Shown piece after piece: positions 1 to 6,474 of a DNA stretch of 14,017 nucleotides (positions are counted from its first letter, which is position 1; the number at the start of each line of letters is the position of its first letter). The DNA lies in NCBI GenBank assembly GCA_018700535.1, contig JABITQ010000028.1, positions 1-14,017 of the forward strand, in the 5' to 3' direction. The notes beneath the pieces are model-generated. The model had not been told where the DNA came from, did not search any database, and saw only the letters and a program-made list of their open reading frames with translations. The stretch is from Candidatus Uhrbacteria bacterium (GTDB lineage Bacteria; Patescibacteriota; Patescibacteriia; UBA9934; GWF2-40-263). Made by a program: the position numbers and the translations under genes.

Positions 1-1172
1 ACCTGAAGGTTTCTGAAGTCGACACCACGCAATGGGTAGAAAGCTTCACCTTCGTCGGTGAAAACCATGAAACCACGCTCAAACACCTCAGCATCCCATT
101 GCCGATCACCTTCGGCACACCGCCCCATTTCGACCAATACGGTTCGCCCGTACTCGTGACATCCAAACGTTGCGACACCAGTTTGTCGGAAACTTGGATT
201 TGGACCCCAACCAAGAAACGTGCGTTCAGAATCTTGATCGATACGGCTGCTTCCATCCCGATTGAGAATCATGACTCTGCGATGCTTCTTTCGGGGTTCG
301 TCAGATGTCCCGCTCGAGTTGAGATTGAATCCAACGATGTGGTACATGTCCGTTGCTTCGAGATCAAGTACTTGAATACGGTCTGGACCGGTCAACACTT
401 CATCACAAAGATCAACTGACCTTACTACATACCAACCAATGTGACTCCTGCTTTTATGTTCGACAGTAAAGATTTCACCACCAGATTCGAAGACCTGTGT
501 GAGTGCATCTCCAAGGCTCTGCGGATCCTTGCCATCCATATGAAGCCATGGAGTCTTATCAGCATCGCGGCGCACCGTTCTGTCTGTCGGGTCATTCGCA
601 TTCCACTGAGGAACAACACCTGAGATATCGAATTCAGTAGGTGTAATTTCACACCCTTTGATGGAGAGAAGCATGCCTCTAGAAAGCGTGTCAATCACTC
701 TCTGGGGTTCAACCGAATCTGACATGGAGATCCTCCAATCAACATTGGGGTCAACCCCAAGCTCCAGAGATCCCCAACGAATAAACCATCCGGTTTCGGC
801 GAAATGCAGACAAGCCGGATCTTCTCCGTCAATGAGCTTGAAACCTTGAACGCCAGACTCAGAACACACAACCCAAGATGGTTGCTCGTCAGTCGTGCGT
901 TTCATCAAGCGTGTCACAGGCCCGTCACCAGAATCGTCAATTACCAAAGCGGTGAGCTGAGGAACATCTGATGGTCCCAGACTGATTGAAAGCTGTCGCA
1001 CTTCGTGAACGATTGGAATTGCCATCACATCATTCTCACCAAGCTCCAAGACATCTCCTTCAAGAAACTCCAGAGCGGCTCTGAGCACATCCTCGACAAT
1101 CTCCCCATCTGCATCACCACTCACTACTCGAGCAATACTCCGCTGAAGATCTAACTGCGCTTTGCTGATCAT
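1..1172 (-). CDS. Unrecognised protein, N-terminal 390 codons (3' end beyond left edge)
   Basis: On the minus strand one frame is open from the ATG at 1172 to base 1, with no stop in 390 codons. The product starts MISKAQLDLQRSIARVVSGD and is rich in D, E and G. It looks soluble, with no signal peptide or membrane helix and with mostly beta-type patterns after an N-terminal helical stretch (about residues 1-45). Six cysteines are scattered without a CxxC motif. I recognise no family. Two Trp-Gly segments ('RWGSLELG' near 132 and 'GWGPNP' near 323) hint at repeated lobes, but this is weak. The start is supported by a good promoter just upstream (1223-1251) and by an in-frame upstream region that lacks a better start. 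There is no clear Shine-Dalgarno. Short open frames on either strand inside this span are shadows of it. Coding reality is very likely; function is unknown. Confidence 0.85.
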   Translation of the reverse strand, partial: MISKAQLDLQRSIARVVSGDADGEIVEDVLRAALEFLEGDVLELGENDVMAIPIVHEVRQLSISLGPSDVPQLTALVIDDSGDGPVTRLMKRTTDEQPSWVVCSESGVQGFKLIDGEDPACLHFAETGWFIRWGSLELGVDPNVDWRISMSDSVEPQRVIDTLSRGMLLSIKGCEITPTEFDISGVVPQWNANDPTDRTVRRDADKTPWLHMDGKDPQSLGDALTQVFESGGEIFTVEHKSRSHIGWYVVRSVDLCDEVLTGPDRIQVLDLEATDMYHIVGFNLNSSGTSDEPRKKHRRVMILNRDGSSRIDQDSERTFLGWGPNPSFRQTGVATFGCHEYGRTVLVEMGRCAEGDRQWDAEVFERGFMVFTDEGEAFYPLRGVDFRNLQ

Positions 1173-1203
1173 GACTTCACATCCATTGGATTGAAGGAAC
1201 TTT

Positions 1204-1218
1204 TTGTCACTATGACAA
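1204..1218. promoter_or_regulatory. Palindromic operator candidate TTGTCA-CTA-TGACAA
   Basis: This is a perfect 6+6 inverted repeat with a 3-base centre. It covers the predicted transcription start of the left-edge gene, just downstream of its -10 element. Its size and placement fit a dimeric repressor site. No repressor gene is visible in the window, so the role is inferred from position only. Confidence 0.45.
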
Positions 1219-1222
1219 CAAA

Positions 1223-1251
1223 AATCTATACAAAATAAGGAATCTTGTCAA
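1223..1251 (-). promoter_or_regulatory. Sigma70-like promoter of the unknown left-edge gene
   Basis: Read on the minus strand there is a perfect -35 TTGACA (1246-1251) and a -10 TAGATT (1223-1228) with 17-base spacing. An overlapping TATAGA (1225-1230) would give 15-base spacing. Transcription would start near 1216, inside the palindrome at 1204-1218, about 45 bases before the ATG. Confidence 0.6.
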
Positions 1252-1318
1252 AGATGAATTGACGCAATTATTACCGATATTCCCTATTCATAACGATACC
1301 CAGGACCCGGTGCAGCTA

Positions 1319-1347
1319 TTGACAAATTTTCCATTCTGGTGTATCTT
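1319..1347 (+). promoter_or_regulatory. Sigma70-like promoter of the cold-shock-domain gene
   Basis: TTGACA (1319-1324), a 17-base spacer and TATCTT (1342-1347) match the consensus well. The predicted start near 1354 gives a leader of about 80 bases, unusually long for this window. The leader contains a 10-base palindrome GCAAATTTGC (1397-1406) and a weak GAAAT/ATTTC hairpin. Long structured leaders are known for cold-shock mRNAs in other bacteria, so temperature-dependent control is possible but unproven. The rest of the gap 1173-1432 holds only this promoter and the divergent one. Confidence 0.6.
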
Positions 1348-1432
1348 GGCGTCAGCAAAGTGTACTCGGCGTGAAATTCCTGAAATTTCCACAGAGGCAA
1401 ATTTGCAGATAATTCACATCGAAGCACAACCT

Positions 1433-1669
1433 ATGATCGGATCAATCAAACGATTGACAGACAAGGGGTTCGGTTTCATCGGCGTTGAAGGTGAAGAGAA
1501 AGACTTGTTCTTTCACTCATCTGCTCTCGTTGGTGTAGCATTTGACGAACTTCGTGAGGGTGACGCTGTTTCATTTGAGACCGAGGACTCTGACAAGGGA
1601 CCTCGTGCAACAAACGTACAGCTCGCTAGCGACGACCAGTCTGCAGACGCAGACGAGGACGTAGCGTAA
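1433..1669 (+). CDS. Cold-shock-domain (CspA-like) nucleic-acid-binding protein
   Basis: The 78-residue product is a single cold-shock domain. Such proteins are small OB folds that bind single-stranded RNA or DNA and often act as RNA chaperones. RNP1 is KGFGFI (residues 11-16) and RNP2 is LFFHS (25-29). The usual opening 'GSIKRLTDKGFGFI' fixes the start at ATG 1433. The frame is open upstream to a TTG at 1259, but that extension crosses the promoter and has no family support. The last 14 residues form an acidic tail (SADADEDVA end), an addition to the canonical fold of about 67 residues. No Shine-Dalgarno is visible. It has its own promoter and terminator, so it is probably monocistronic. The next gene also encodes a likely RNA-binding protein. 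Confidence 0.93.
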   Translation: MIGSIKRLTDKGFGFIGVEGEEKDLFFHSSALVGVAFDELREGDAVSFETEDSDKGPRATNVQLASDDQSADADEDVA

Positions 1670-1677
1670 ACTCAACA

Positions 1678-1707
1678 AAAAAATCATTCCGCAAGGAATG
1701 ATTTTTT
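1678..1707 (+). terminator. Rho-independent terminator after the cold-shock gene
   Basis: A 13-bp perfect stem (1678-1690 with 1695-1707) closes a GCAA tetraloop and ends in six T. The A-run on the 5' side pairs with the T-run. It begins 9 bases after the stop codon. Confidence 0.9.
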
Positions 1708-1730
1708 GTTTGCCTATTACCCCAAAACAC

Positions 1731-1759
1731 TTGACAGATATACCTATACCAAGTAGTCT
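1731..1759 (+). promoter_or_regulatory. Possible promoter of the CxxC-x17-CxxC gene
   Basis: There is a perfect TTGACA at 1731-1736 and, 17 bases on, a weak -10 TAGTCT (1754-1759). The preceding terminator isolates this gene, so a promoter is expected here. The predicted leader is only about 20 bases. Confidence 0.45.
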
Positions 1760-1787
1760 TCGGCACTGTCATTACAAAAAACAATTT

Positions 1788-2249
1788 ATGAAAAACTTCC
1801 AACGAAAATCTCCAGGCGGACACCGTCGTGGACCAAGCTCCCATGGTGGAGCACATGCTCGCAACAATAGCTTTGGCGGGCCAAGAGAATTACACAAGGC
1901 ACGTTGCAGTAAGTGCAACGCCAACTGTACTGTCCCGTTTAAACCAAACGGTAGCAAGCCAGTTCTTTGCCGCGAATGTTTCCGTGGAAACGACGGCGGA
2001 TTCCAAAAGAAGAGCTTCGGTGATCGTCCAGCCTTTGGTCGTTCAAACGGACGCTCATTCGGAAAGCCAGCTTTCAACAAGCCATCATTTGACCGACGTC
2101 CAGCAGGACCGAACCTCAAAAAGGAAATGGATGAGATGAACAAAAAGCTAGACCGTATCTTGTATCTTCTAAATAAGAACGCTCCTGCTGAATCAAAAGA
2201 AACATTCGTAGAAGACATCCTAGACGGACCAATCTCCTTCGACGCATAA
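1788..2249 (+). CDS. CxxC-x17-CxxC domain protein, likely zinc- and RNA-binding
   Basis: The 153-residue product contains C40-x2-C43, 17 residues, then C61-x2-C64. This matches the CxxC-x17-CxxC domain seen in many uncultured bacteria and fits a single zinc site. Around it lie basic, Gly/Arg/Phe-rich low-complexity segments (residues 1-35 and 66-108), with repeated 'SFG', 'AFG' and 'PAFNKPSF' units like those of RNA-binding proteins. Residues 109-130 (LKKEMDEMNKKLDRILYLL) form a short amphipathic helix or coiled coil. The acidic C-terminus ends in FDA. The ATG at 1788 is the first Met after the predicted promoter. Upstream in-frame codons run into the previous terminator. Function is uncertain; RNA binding is inferred from composition and from the neighbouring cold-shock gene. 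Confidence 0.88.
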   Translation: MKNFQRKSPGGHRRGPSSHGGAHARNNSFGGPRELHKARCSKCNANCTVPFKPNGSKPVLCRECFRGNDGGFQKKSFGDRPAFGRSNGRSFGKPAFNKPSFDRRPAGPNLKKEMDEMNKKLDRILYLLNKNAPAESKETFVEDILDGPISFDA

Positions 2250-2258
2250 AGTAAATAT

Positions 2259-2287
2259 AAAAATCATCCCATATCGGGATGATTTTT
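2259..2287 (+). terminator. Rho-independent terminator after the CxxC gene
   Basis: A 12-bp stem (2259-2270 with 2276-2287) closes the loop ATATC and runs into six T. The 'AAAATCAT' outer stem is the same as in the terminator at 1678-1707, so the two may share origin or design. Confidence 0.88.
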
Positions 2288-2334
2288 TGATACCTCAGCT
2301 TCTTGCCACCAACCGTTGATGGAAAAAAGTAAGG

Positions 2335-2364
2335 TGAGGTGCAACGACGTTTTGTTACACCTCA
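2335..2364 (-). terminator. Probable terminator of the small membrane protein gene
   Basis: TGAGGTG (2335-2341) and CACCTCA (2358-2364) form a perfect 7-bp stem, extended by AAC/GTT across one mismatch. On the minus strand the hairpin lies 12 bases past the TAG stop and is followed by CCTTACTTTTTT. The T-run starts a few bases late, so it is weaker than the other terminators here. Confidence 0.5.
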
Positions 2365-2376
2365 GCGTTCAGCTCT

Positions 2377-2811
2377 CTACTCAAAATACCTCGCAAGAAA
2401 CGCTTCTTCGTTGTCTTTGACTTGATGTGCTTGAATACTCCGAATGACTAACCACAAGTCAATTGACATCACTGCAATAACAGTGAGCGGGGCTTGCAAG
2501 GTGTCAATCCAATCAGTTAGCTCAGTATAAGGTGACATTTTATATAACAGCACACTGGCACCCGACGCCACAAGAGCAACAACACACGGAAGGACCACAT
2601 CCTTCGAGTTGGGATAGAAACGATCCCTCAGCAACCAACCCAGGCACCAAAGCGGAATCACACCGACAACTGACATAAGGACCGCCGCCGATGACATTTG
2701 ATCGATTGTCAGACGACCACTAACCACCATGGACCAAGTAGCGAACGCAACGCAACCAATAGCGATCGTAGCAGCGACCGTGATGCAAGCACTTCTCATT
2801 GTCTTGTGCAT
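2377..2811 (-). CDS. Small four-helix integral membrane protein, function unknown
   Basis: The 144-residue product has four hydrophobic segments, at about 8-30, 40-61, 72-91 and 106-125. Short polar loops include 'RDRFYPNSKD' at 62-71. The charged C-terminus (residues 126-144) ends in RYFE. I recognise no family. The ATG at 2811 is preceded by AGGAAGGGGAAT, the strongest Shine-Dalgarno in the window, while most other genes here have none. A clear promoter lies at 2859-2888 and the stop is TAG. Flanking terminators make it a stand-alone unit. The strong ribosome site and somewhat GC-richer sequence than the next gene could mean a different history, but this is only suggestive. Confidence 0.8.
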   Translation of the reverse strand: MHKTMRSACITVAATIAIGCVAFATWSMVVSGRLTIDQMSSAAVLMSVVGVIPLWCLGWLLRDRFYPNSKDVVLPCVVALVASGASVLLYKMSPYTELTDWIDTLQAPLTVIAVMSIDLWLVIRSIQAHQVKDNEEAFLARYFE

Positions 2812-2858
2812 GAATATTCCCCTTCCTACTAAGTTGATTGAGATTCATTTGCGCGCTA

Positions 2859-2888
2859 TTTATAACAATTTTTTCTGCATTTCGTCAA
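2859..2888 (-). promoter_or_regulatory. Promoter of the small membrane protein gene
   Basis: On the minus strand there is -35 TTGACG (2883-2888), an 18-base spacer and -10 TATAAA (2859-2864). The predicted start near 2852 gives a leader of about 40 bases carrying the strong Shine-Dalgarno. Confidence 0.65.
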
Positions 2889-2906
2889 TGCATAAATGCA
2901 ACACTT

Positions 2907-2915
2907 TGTGATAAA
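2907..2915 (+). promoter_or_regulatory. Possible extended -10 promoter of the HAD-HIT pair
   Basis: TGT followed by GATAAA (2910-2915) resembles an extended -10. No good -35 is seen 17 bases upstream. The start would fall only a few bases before ATG 2926, giving a nearly leaderless mRNA. Confidence 0.35.
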
Positions 2916-2925
2916 CTGCCCTCGT

Positions 2926-3534
2926 ATGAAATACAAAATCTTGTTTTTTGATTGTGATGGAGTTCTGATTAAAAATGCTCTACTTTTCCGAGATGTGCTT
3001 ATAGATGATTATTCAATTCTTCCTGAAACAACAAAACCATTCTTCACAGGATCGTTTAGACAATGCTCTACAGGACAAGCTGATCTAAAAGAAGAGCTTG
3101 TAAAAGTGATCGATGACTGGGGATGGAAAGGATGGAAAGGAACGGTCGACGAGCTTATCCATGTCTGGTTTACAAATGGAACAAAGATCGAACCTGAAGT
3201 AACCGATTACATCAAGTCATTAAGAACACTTGGGTATCGATGTTTTCTCACAACAGATCAAGAGCTTTATCGTGGCGAACACCTCAAAGAACTGCTTGGT
3301 AACGGAAAGGTTTTTGAAGATGTCTTCTATTCTGGTGAAGTTGGACACTCAAAGAAAACTGAACCCTTTTGGAAAGAGGTCTTTAGTCGATTAGAGAAGA
3401 TTGGCCTTTCTCATGAACGAGAAGAAACAGCATTTATCGACGACGATACACACAAGGTCGAGGCAGTGAGCAAACTTGGAATCAATACATTGCTCTATAC
3501 AGACCTGAACTCACTAAAAGATTTTCTCAATTAA
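2926..3534 (+). CDS. HAD-superfamily phosphohydrolase
   Basis: The 202-residue product has the four HAD motifs. Motif I is FDCDGVL, with nucleophile D9 and acid/base D11. Motif II is the Thr of FLTTDQE (109-110). Motif III is a Lys at 143-144 (SKK). Motif IV is IDDDTHKVEA (171-180). A helical cap lies between residues about 16 and 85. This is the phosphoglycolate-phosphatase-like subgroup, which hydrolyses small phosphate esters; the substrate cannot be told. The ATG at 2926 puts motif I at the usual N-terminal position. An upstream TTG extension lacks family support. The stop is one base before the HIT gene start, so the two are probably co-transcribed and translationally coupled. A metabolite clean-up role with the HIT protein is inferred. 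Confidence 0.92.
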   Translation: MKYKILFFDCDGVLIKNALLFRDVLIDDYSILPETTKPFFTGSFRQCSTGQADLKEELVKVIDDWGWKGWKGTVDELIHVWFTNGTKIEPEVTDYIKSLRTLGYRCFLTTDQELYRGEHLKELLGNGKVFEDVFYSGEVGHSKKTEPFWKEVFSRLEKIGLSHEREETAFIDDDTHKVEAVSKLGINTLLYTDLNSLKDFLN

Positions 3535-3535
3535 T

Positions 3536-4009
3536 ATGCATAACCACGCACCAGACAACTACCGTTGCCCAATCTGTCTTGCTATCAATGGTGTTGAACA
3601 TGAAGACACATGGATCGTACAAAATGATATTTTTTATCGCGATGACCTTGTTGTTGGATTCATAAGCTCCAAAGCCATCAAGGGTAACGATGGTCACCCA
3701 CTGATTCTTCCGATCCAACATTACGAGAACATCTACGACCTCCCAACAGAGATAGGACACAGAGTCTCAGAAATCGCAAAACAAACATCAATCGCATTAA
3801 AAGAAACTCGCAATGCCGATGGTGTGACATTAGTTCAAAATAACGAGCCAGCAGGAGATCAGCATGCGTTCCACTATCACCTCCATGTCATCCCTCGCTT
3901 TATTGACGATTCATATCACACAGAGGGACACAGGGCTTCTAGATCCAATCCTGTAGACAGAGCAGCACCTGCAAGCGCGTTACGCGAATGGTTTAAGGCA
4001 CACTCCTAA
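3536..4009 (+). CDS. HIT-family nucleotide hydrolase or transferase
   Basis: The 157-residue product shows the histidine-triad motif HYHLHV (H113, H115, H117) after 'NNEPAGDQHAF', plus the typical 'GHPLILPIQHYENIYDLP' block (53-70). HIT proteins cleave nucleoside phosphoramidates, dinucleoside polyphosphates or related adenylates, with the middle His as nucleophile. An N-terminal CPIC (C11, C14) fits the zinc site of many bacterial HIT proteins. After the triad a tail of about 40 residues is longer than in minimal HIT proteins. The ATG follows the HAD stop by one base with no Shine-Dalgarno, suggesting coupling. The shared operon suggests nucleotide salvage or damage control, which is inference. 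Confidence 0.93.
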   Translation: MHNHAPDNYRCPICLAINGVEHEDTWIVQNDIFYRDDLVVGFISSKAIKGNDGHPLILPIQHYENIYDLPTEIGHRVSEIAKQTSIALKETRNADGVTLVQNNEPAGDQHAFHYHLHVIPRFIDDSYHTEGHRASRSNPVDRAAPASALREWFKAHS

Positions 4010-4012
4010 ACA

Positions 4013-4046
4013 AAACACCCCGCAGCCAAATGGTTGCGGGGTGTTT
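4013..4046. terminator. Bidirectional terminator between HIT and bactofilin-like genes
   Basis: A 15-bp stem (4013-4027 with 4032-4046, one G-T pair) closes an AAAT loop. T-rich tails follow on both strands (GTTTGAATTT on plus, GTTTTGTTT on minus). It lies between two converging stops. Confidence 0.85.
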
Positions 4047-4055
4047 GAATTTCAA

Positions 4056-5210
4056 CTATTTTTTCTCCCAAAACGTCTTATGCGCCATCGTTACCATGCT
4101 TCCAAAAGTAATAAGGAAGAGTGGGCAAAGGATGAGCCACGCGACCTTTGGAACAAATAATACGAGCGCAAGAAAGAGGAACCCAGCAAGTGTATGTTTC
4201 CAAGAAACTTTTGCTTGCTTTGATTTCTTTACGAGCTTAACCAACCATGACCCTGTAACCACACCTGTCATAACAGATGCGATAATGATCGTTAGGATGT
4301 AAGCCAAAAGAAGCATGAAAGCGAGCGGTGAACCCACCACAGTCGCAAATAGAGCACCAATTGCTACTGGAGTCACGATCAAGCAAACAAAGCCCAATCC
4401 AAGCATCTTAAGAGGGTCTGCGGTCGCAGCTTTCACAAGCTTGGTTGTACGTTCTTTAAACAATCCCATCAACACCAATGCAGACACCAAGAAAAGCACT
4501 AACTTGAAAAGTCCGAAGGCAGCGAAACCAATCGCACCAAAATCTTTCATACCCTTGTAGTCAACGTGCTCAATTTGGCTGAAAGCAGTCTCACCAGTGA
4601 CAACAGAAGATTCTTTCATCTTTAATACCTCTGCCTTACGAGCGCCATAATCCAATCGCCCATCGATCACCGCGTTTTCACCAAGAGCAAGTCGCTCATC
4701 AATTTTTGCGCTCACATCACCAGCGACATGACCATTGATACTCACAACACCGCCAGCAACGCGAACATCACCACCAACATCACCATCGATGTTGACCTGA
4801 CCACCCGCAGCAATCAAATCTCCGCCAATGTTTACATCAGAAGAAATAACCACAGATCCACCAGCAACAATAAGCTCTCCGCCAACATCTCCAGCAATCA
4901 GCACCTGACCACCAGCAACACGTAGGTCACCCTCTGTGTCAGCCAAGATGGTTACTGAACCACCAGCAGCAAACAAGTCGTCTGATACCGCATCTGCGAC
5001 TAATACGTTTCCACCAGCGGTTAGCAAATCTCCGAAGATTGCTGCGTTGATAGAAACATTCCCTCCTGCTGCGTAAACGTTTTCGCTAATCCCCTCGTCA
5101 GACTCAATCAACACCTCCTCATTAGCTTCAAGCATCGCCCCAAACGCAAGTGAGGGCGTAAGCATTGCCGCTGTCAAAAATAAAGCTAAAAGCTTTTTGT
5201 GCATAGACAT
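4056..5210 (-). CDS. Bactofilin-like polymer-forming repeat protein with four membrane helices
   Basis: The 384-residue product has a signal peptide (KK then a hydrophobic core, cleavage likely after AFG near 24). Next comes a beta-solenoid region with AGG at 48, 65, 82, 99, 116, 135 and 152. The period is 17 residues (one gap is 19), and each unit follows 'AGGxVxIxxDVxGDL'. This resembles polymer-forming bactofilin-type repeats. About four membrane helices follow (near 225-252, 267-290, 296-320, 340-373), with a short basic end. Repeats should lie outside the membrane, so a cell-surface scaffold role is likely. ATG 5210 is used; a second ATG lies two codons on. No Shine-Dalgarno. A perfect TATAAT lies upstream. 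Cytosolic bactofilins lack the signal peptide and helices, so this is a different architecture. The stop is TAG. Confidence 0.9.
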   Translation of the reverse strand: MSMHKKLLALFLTAAMLTPSLAFGAMLEANEEVLIESDEGISENVYAAGGNVSINAAIFGDLLTAGGNVLVADAVSDDLFAAGGSVTILADTEGDLRVAGGQVLIAGDVGGELIVAGGSVVISSDVNIGGDLIAAGGQVNIDGDVGGDVRVAGGVVSINGHVAGDVSAKIDERLALGENAVIDGRLDYGARKAEVLKMKESSVVTGETAFSQIEHVDYKGMKDFGAIGFAAFGLFKLVLFLVSALVLMGLFKERTTKLVKAATADPLKMLGLGFVCLIVTPVAIGALFATVVGSPLAFMLLLAYILTIIIASVMTGVVTGSWLVKLVKKSKQAKVSWKHTLAGFLFLALVLFVPKVAWLILCPLFLITFGSMVTMAHKTFWEKK

Positions 5211-5231
5211 AAGTTAATATTCAATACCTCT

Positions 5232-5237
5232 ATTATA
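5232..5237 (-). promoter_or_regulatory. -10 element of the bactofilin-like gene
   Basis: A perfect TATAAT on the minus strand sits about 22 bases before ATG 5210. No convincing -35 is seen at 16-18 bases. The predicted leader is only about 15 bases. Confidence 0.5.
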
Positions 5238-5284
5238 CAGCAAAGCCACAAAACCAGCTGTGCAAAACTACAGCGATTCCGAGC

Positions 5285-5313
5285 TTGATATGCTAAACTC
5301 TGACTACTATTTA
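5285..5313 (+). promoter_or_regulatory. Possible promoter of the cfa gene
   Basis: TTGATA (5285-5290), 17 bases, TATTTA (5308-5313) is one option. Another is an extended -10, TGC-TAAACT (5291-5299). Both are imperfect. The gap 5211-5325 shows nothing else besides the divergent TATAAT. Confidence 0.35.
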
Positions 5314-5325
5314 TAGACATTGCTT

Positions 5326-6435
5326 ATGCCTCAGAAAAACCAATTTATTATCGACTTGCTTGCAAAAGCAGATATTAAAGTCGGTGGGAGTCGTCCGTGG
5401 GATATCACGATTCATAATGACAAAACATTCTCTCGCTCGCTTGCAGAGGGATCAATTGGCTTTGGTGAGTCGTACATGGACGGTTGGTGGGATTGCGAAA
5501 ACCTCGATCAGATGCTAACCAAACTTTTTAACGCAAAGATCGACCGACAAGTAAAACCTTGGCGAGTGATCGTTCCAGCTGTAAAAGCTCGAATGATGAA
5601 CATGCAACGGCGCTCAAAAGCGTTTGAGGTCGGCGAGGCACACTACGACGTAGGCAACACTCTCTACGAAAAAATGCTCGACAAACGCATGGTGTACACC
5701 TGCGGCTATTGGAAAGATGCACACAATCTTGATGAGGCACAAGAAGCAAAGCTTGATTTGATCTGCCGAAAAATTGGATTGAAAAGTGGGATGCGCGTCC
5801 TAGACATCGGTTGCGGCTGGGGAAGCTTTGCAAAATTTGCTGCTGAAAAATATGGTGCTGAAGTTGTAGGTGTCACTGTTTCAAAAGAACAGGTAGAGCT
5901 TGGAAACAAAATGTGTGCAGGGTTGCCAGTAGAGATTCGTCTGCAGGATTACCGTGAGATCACAGGTGAATTCGATCGTGTTGTCTCTCTTGGAATGTTT
6001 GAACACGTTGGTGTCAAAAACTACCGCACCTACATGGATGTCGCCCACCGAGTTCTTTCTGACGGCGGCCTTTTCCTCCTTCACACCATCGGACGAAACT
6101 TCTCTGGAGGCTCAACCGACCCGTGGATCGCCAAGTACATCTTTCCAAACTCAATGCTTCCGTCTATTGCTCAAATTGGAACATCTATCGAGAACTTATT
6201 TGTCATGGAAGACCTGCACAACTTTGGTCCAGACTATGACAAGACACTCATGGAGTGGCACAAAAACTTTGAGGCCGCGTGGCCTGAGATCAAGGGTGAT
6301 TACAGCGAAAGCTTTAAACGCATGTGGAACTTCTACATTCTCTCATCTGCAGCAACGTTCCGCGCAAGAAACAGTCAGCTCTGGCAGGTTGTATTGTCTA
6401 AAGGTGACATTAAGGAATACCAATCAATTCGATAA
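5326..6435 (+). CDS. cfa: Cyclopropane-fatty-acyl-phospholipid synthase
   Basis: The 369-residue product matches the Cfa family in length (E. coli enzyme 382). It transfers the methyl of S-adenosylmethionine to cis double bonds of membrane phospholipid acyl chains, at the inner membrane surface. Visible features are the N-terminal lipid-binding part (1-100) with 'GFGESYMDGWW' (45-55), 'AHYDVGN' (105-111), the Cys motif 'YTCGYWKDA' (C126), SAM motif I 'VLDIGCGWG' (158-166), 'MFEHVG' (E226) and 'LLHTIGRN' (H253). All key positions look intact, so the enzyme should be active. ATG 5326 gives the usual N-terminus; there is no Shine-Dalgarno. The gene is single, divergent from the bactofilin-like gene and convergent with trhO. 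The function suits membrane stiffening under stress. Transfer from another bacterium is possible, since many reduced genomes lack fatty-acid synthesis. Confidence 0.96.
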   Translation: MPQKNQFIIDLLAKADIKVGGSRPWDITIHNDKTFSRSLAEGSIGFGESYMDGWWDCENLDQMLTKLFNAKIDRQVKPWRVIVPAVKARMMNMQRRSKAFEVGEAHYDVGNTLYEKMLDKRMVYTCGYWKDAHNLDEAQEAKLDLICRKIGLKSGMRVLDIGCGWGSFAKFAAEKYGAEVVGVTVSKEQVELGNKMCAGLPVEIRLQDYREITGEFDRVVSLGMFEHVGVKNYRTYMDVAHRVLSDGGLFLLHTIGRNFSGGSTDPWIAKYIFPNSMLPSIAQIGTSIENLFVMEDLHNFGPDYDKTLMEWHKNFEAAWPEIKGDYSESFKRMWNFYILSSAATFRARNSQLWQVVLSKGDIKEYQSIR

Positions 6436-6437
6436 CC

Positions 6438-6468
6438 AAAAACACCCTGAGTTACTCAGGGTGTTTTT
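6438..6468. terminator. Bidirectional terminator between cfa and trhO
   Basis: A 14-bp perfect stem (6438-6451 with 6455-6468) closes a TTA loop and ends in a T-run on both strands. It starts 2 bases after the cfa stop and lies 6 bases beyond the trhO stop. Confidence 0.9.
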
Positions 6469-6474
6469 TTATCG

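Noticed and set aside
99..694. Short open frames on both strands (for example 99-419 plus and 425-694 minus)
   Set aside because: They are shadows of the single long minus-strand frame 1172-1, in other frames, and show no family motif or own promoter.
1259..1432. N-terminal extension of the cold-shock protein from a TTG
   Set aside because: It crosses the strong promoter at 1319-1347, and the cold-shock fold begins exactly at ATG 1433.
4700..5080. Regularly spaced DNA repeats that could suggest a CRISPR array
   Set aside because: The roughly 51-base period is the coding repeat of the bactofilin-like protein; units vary and have no unique spacers.
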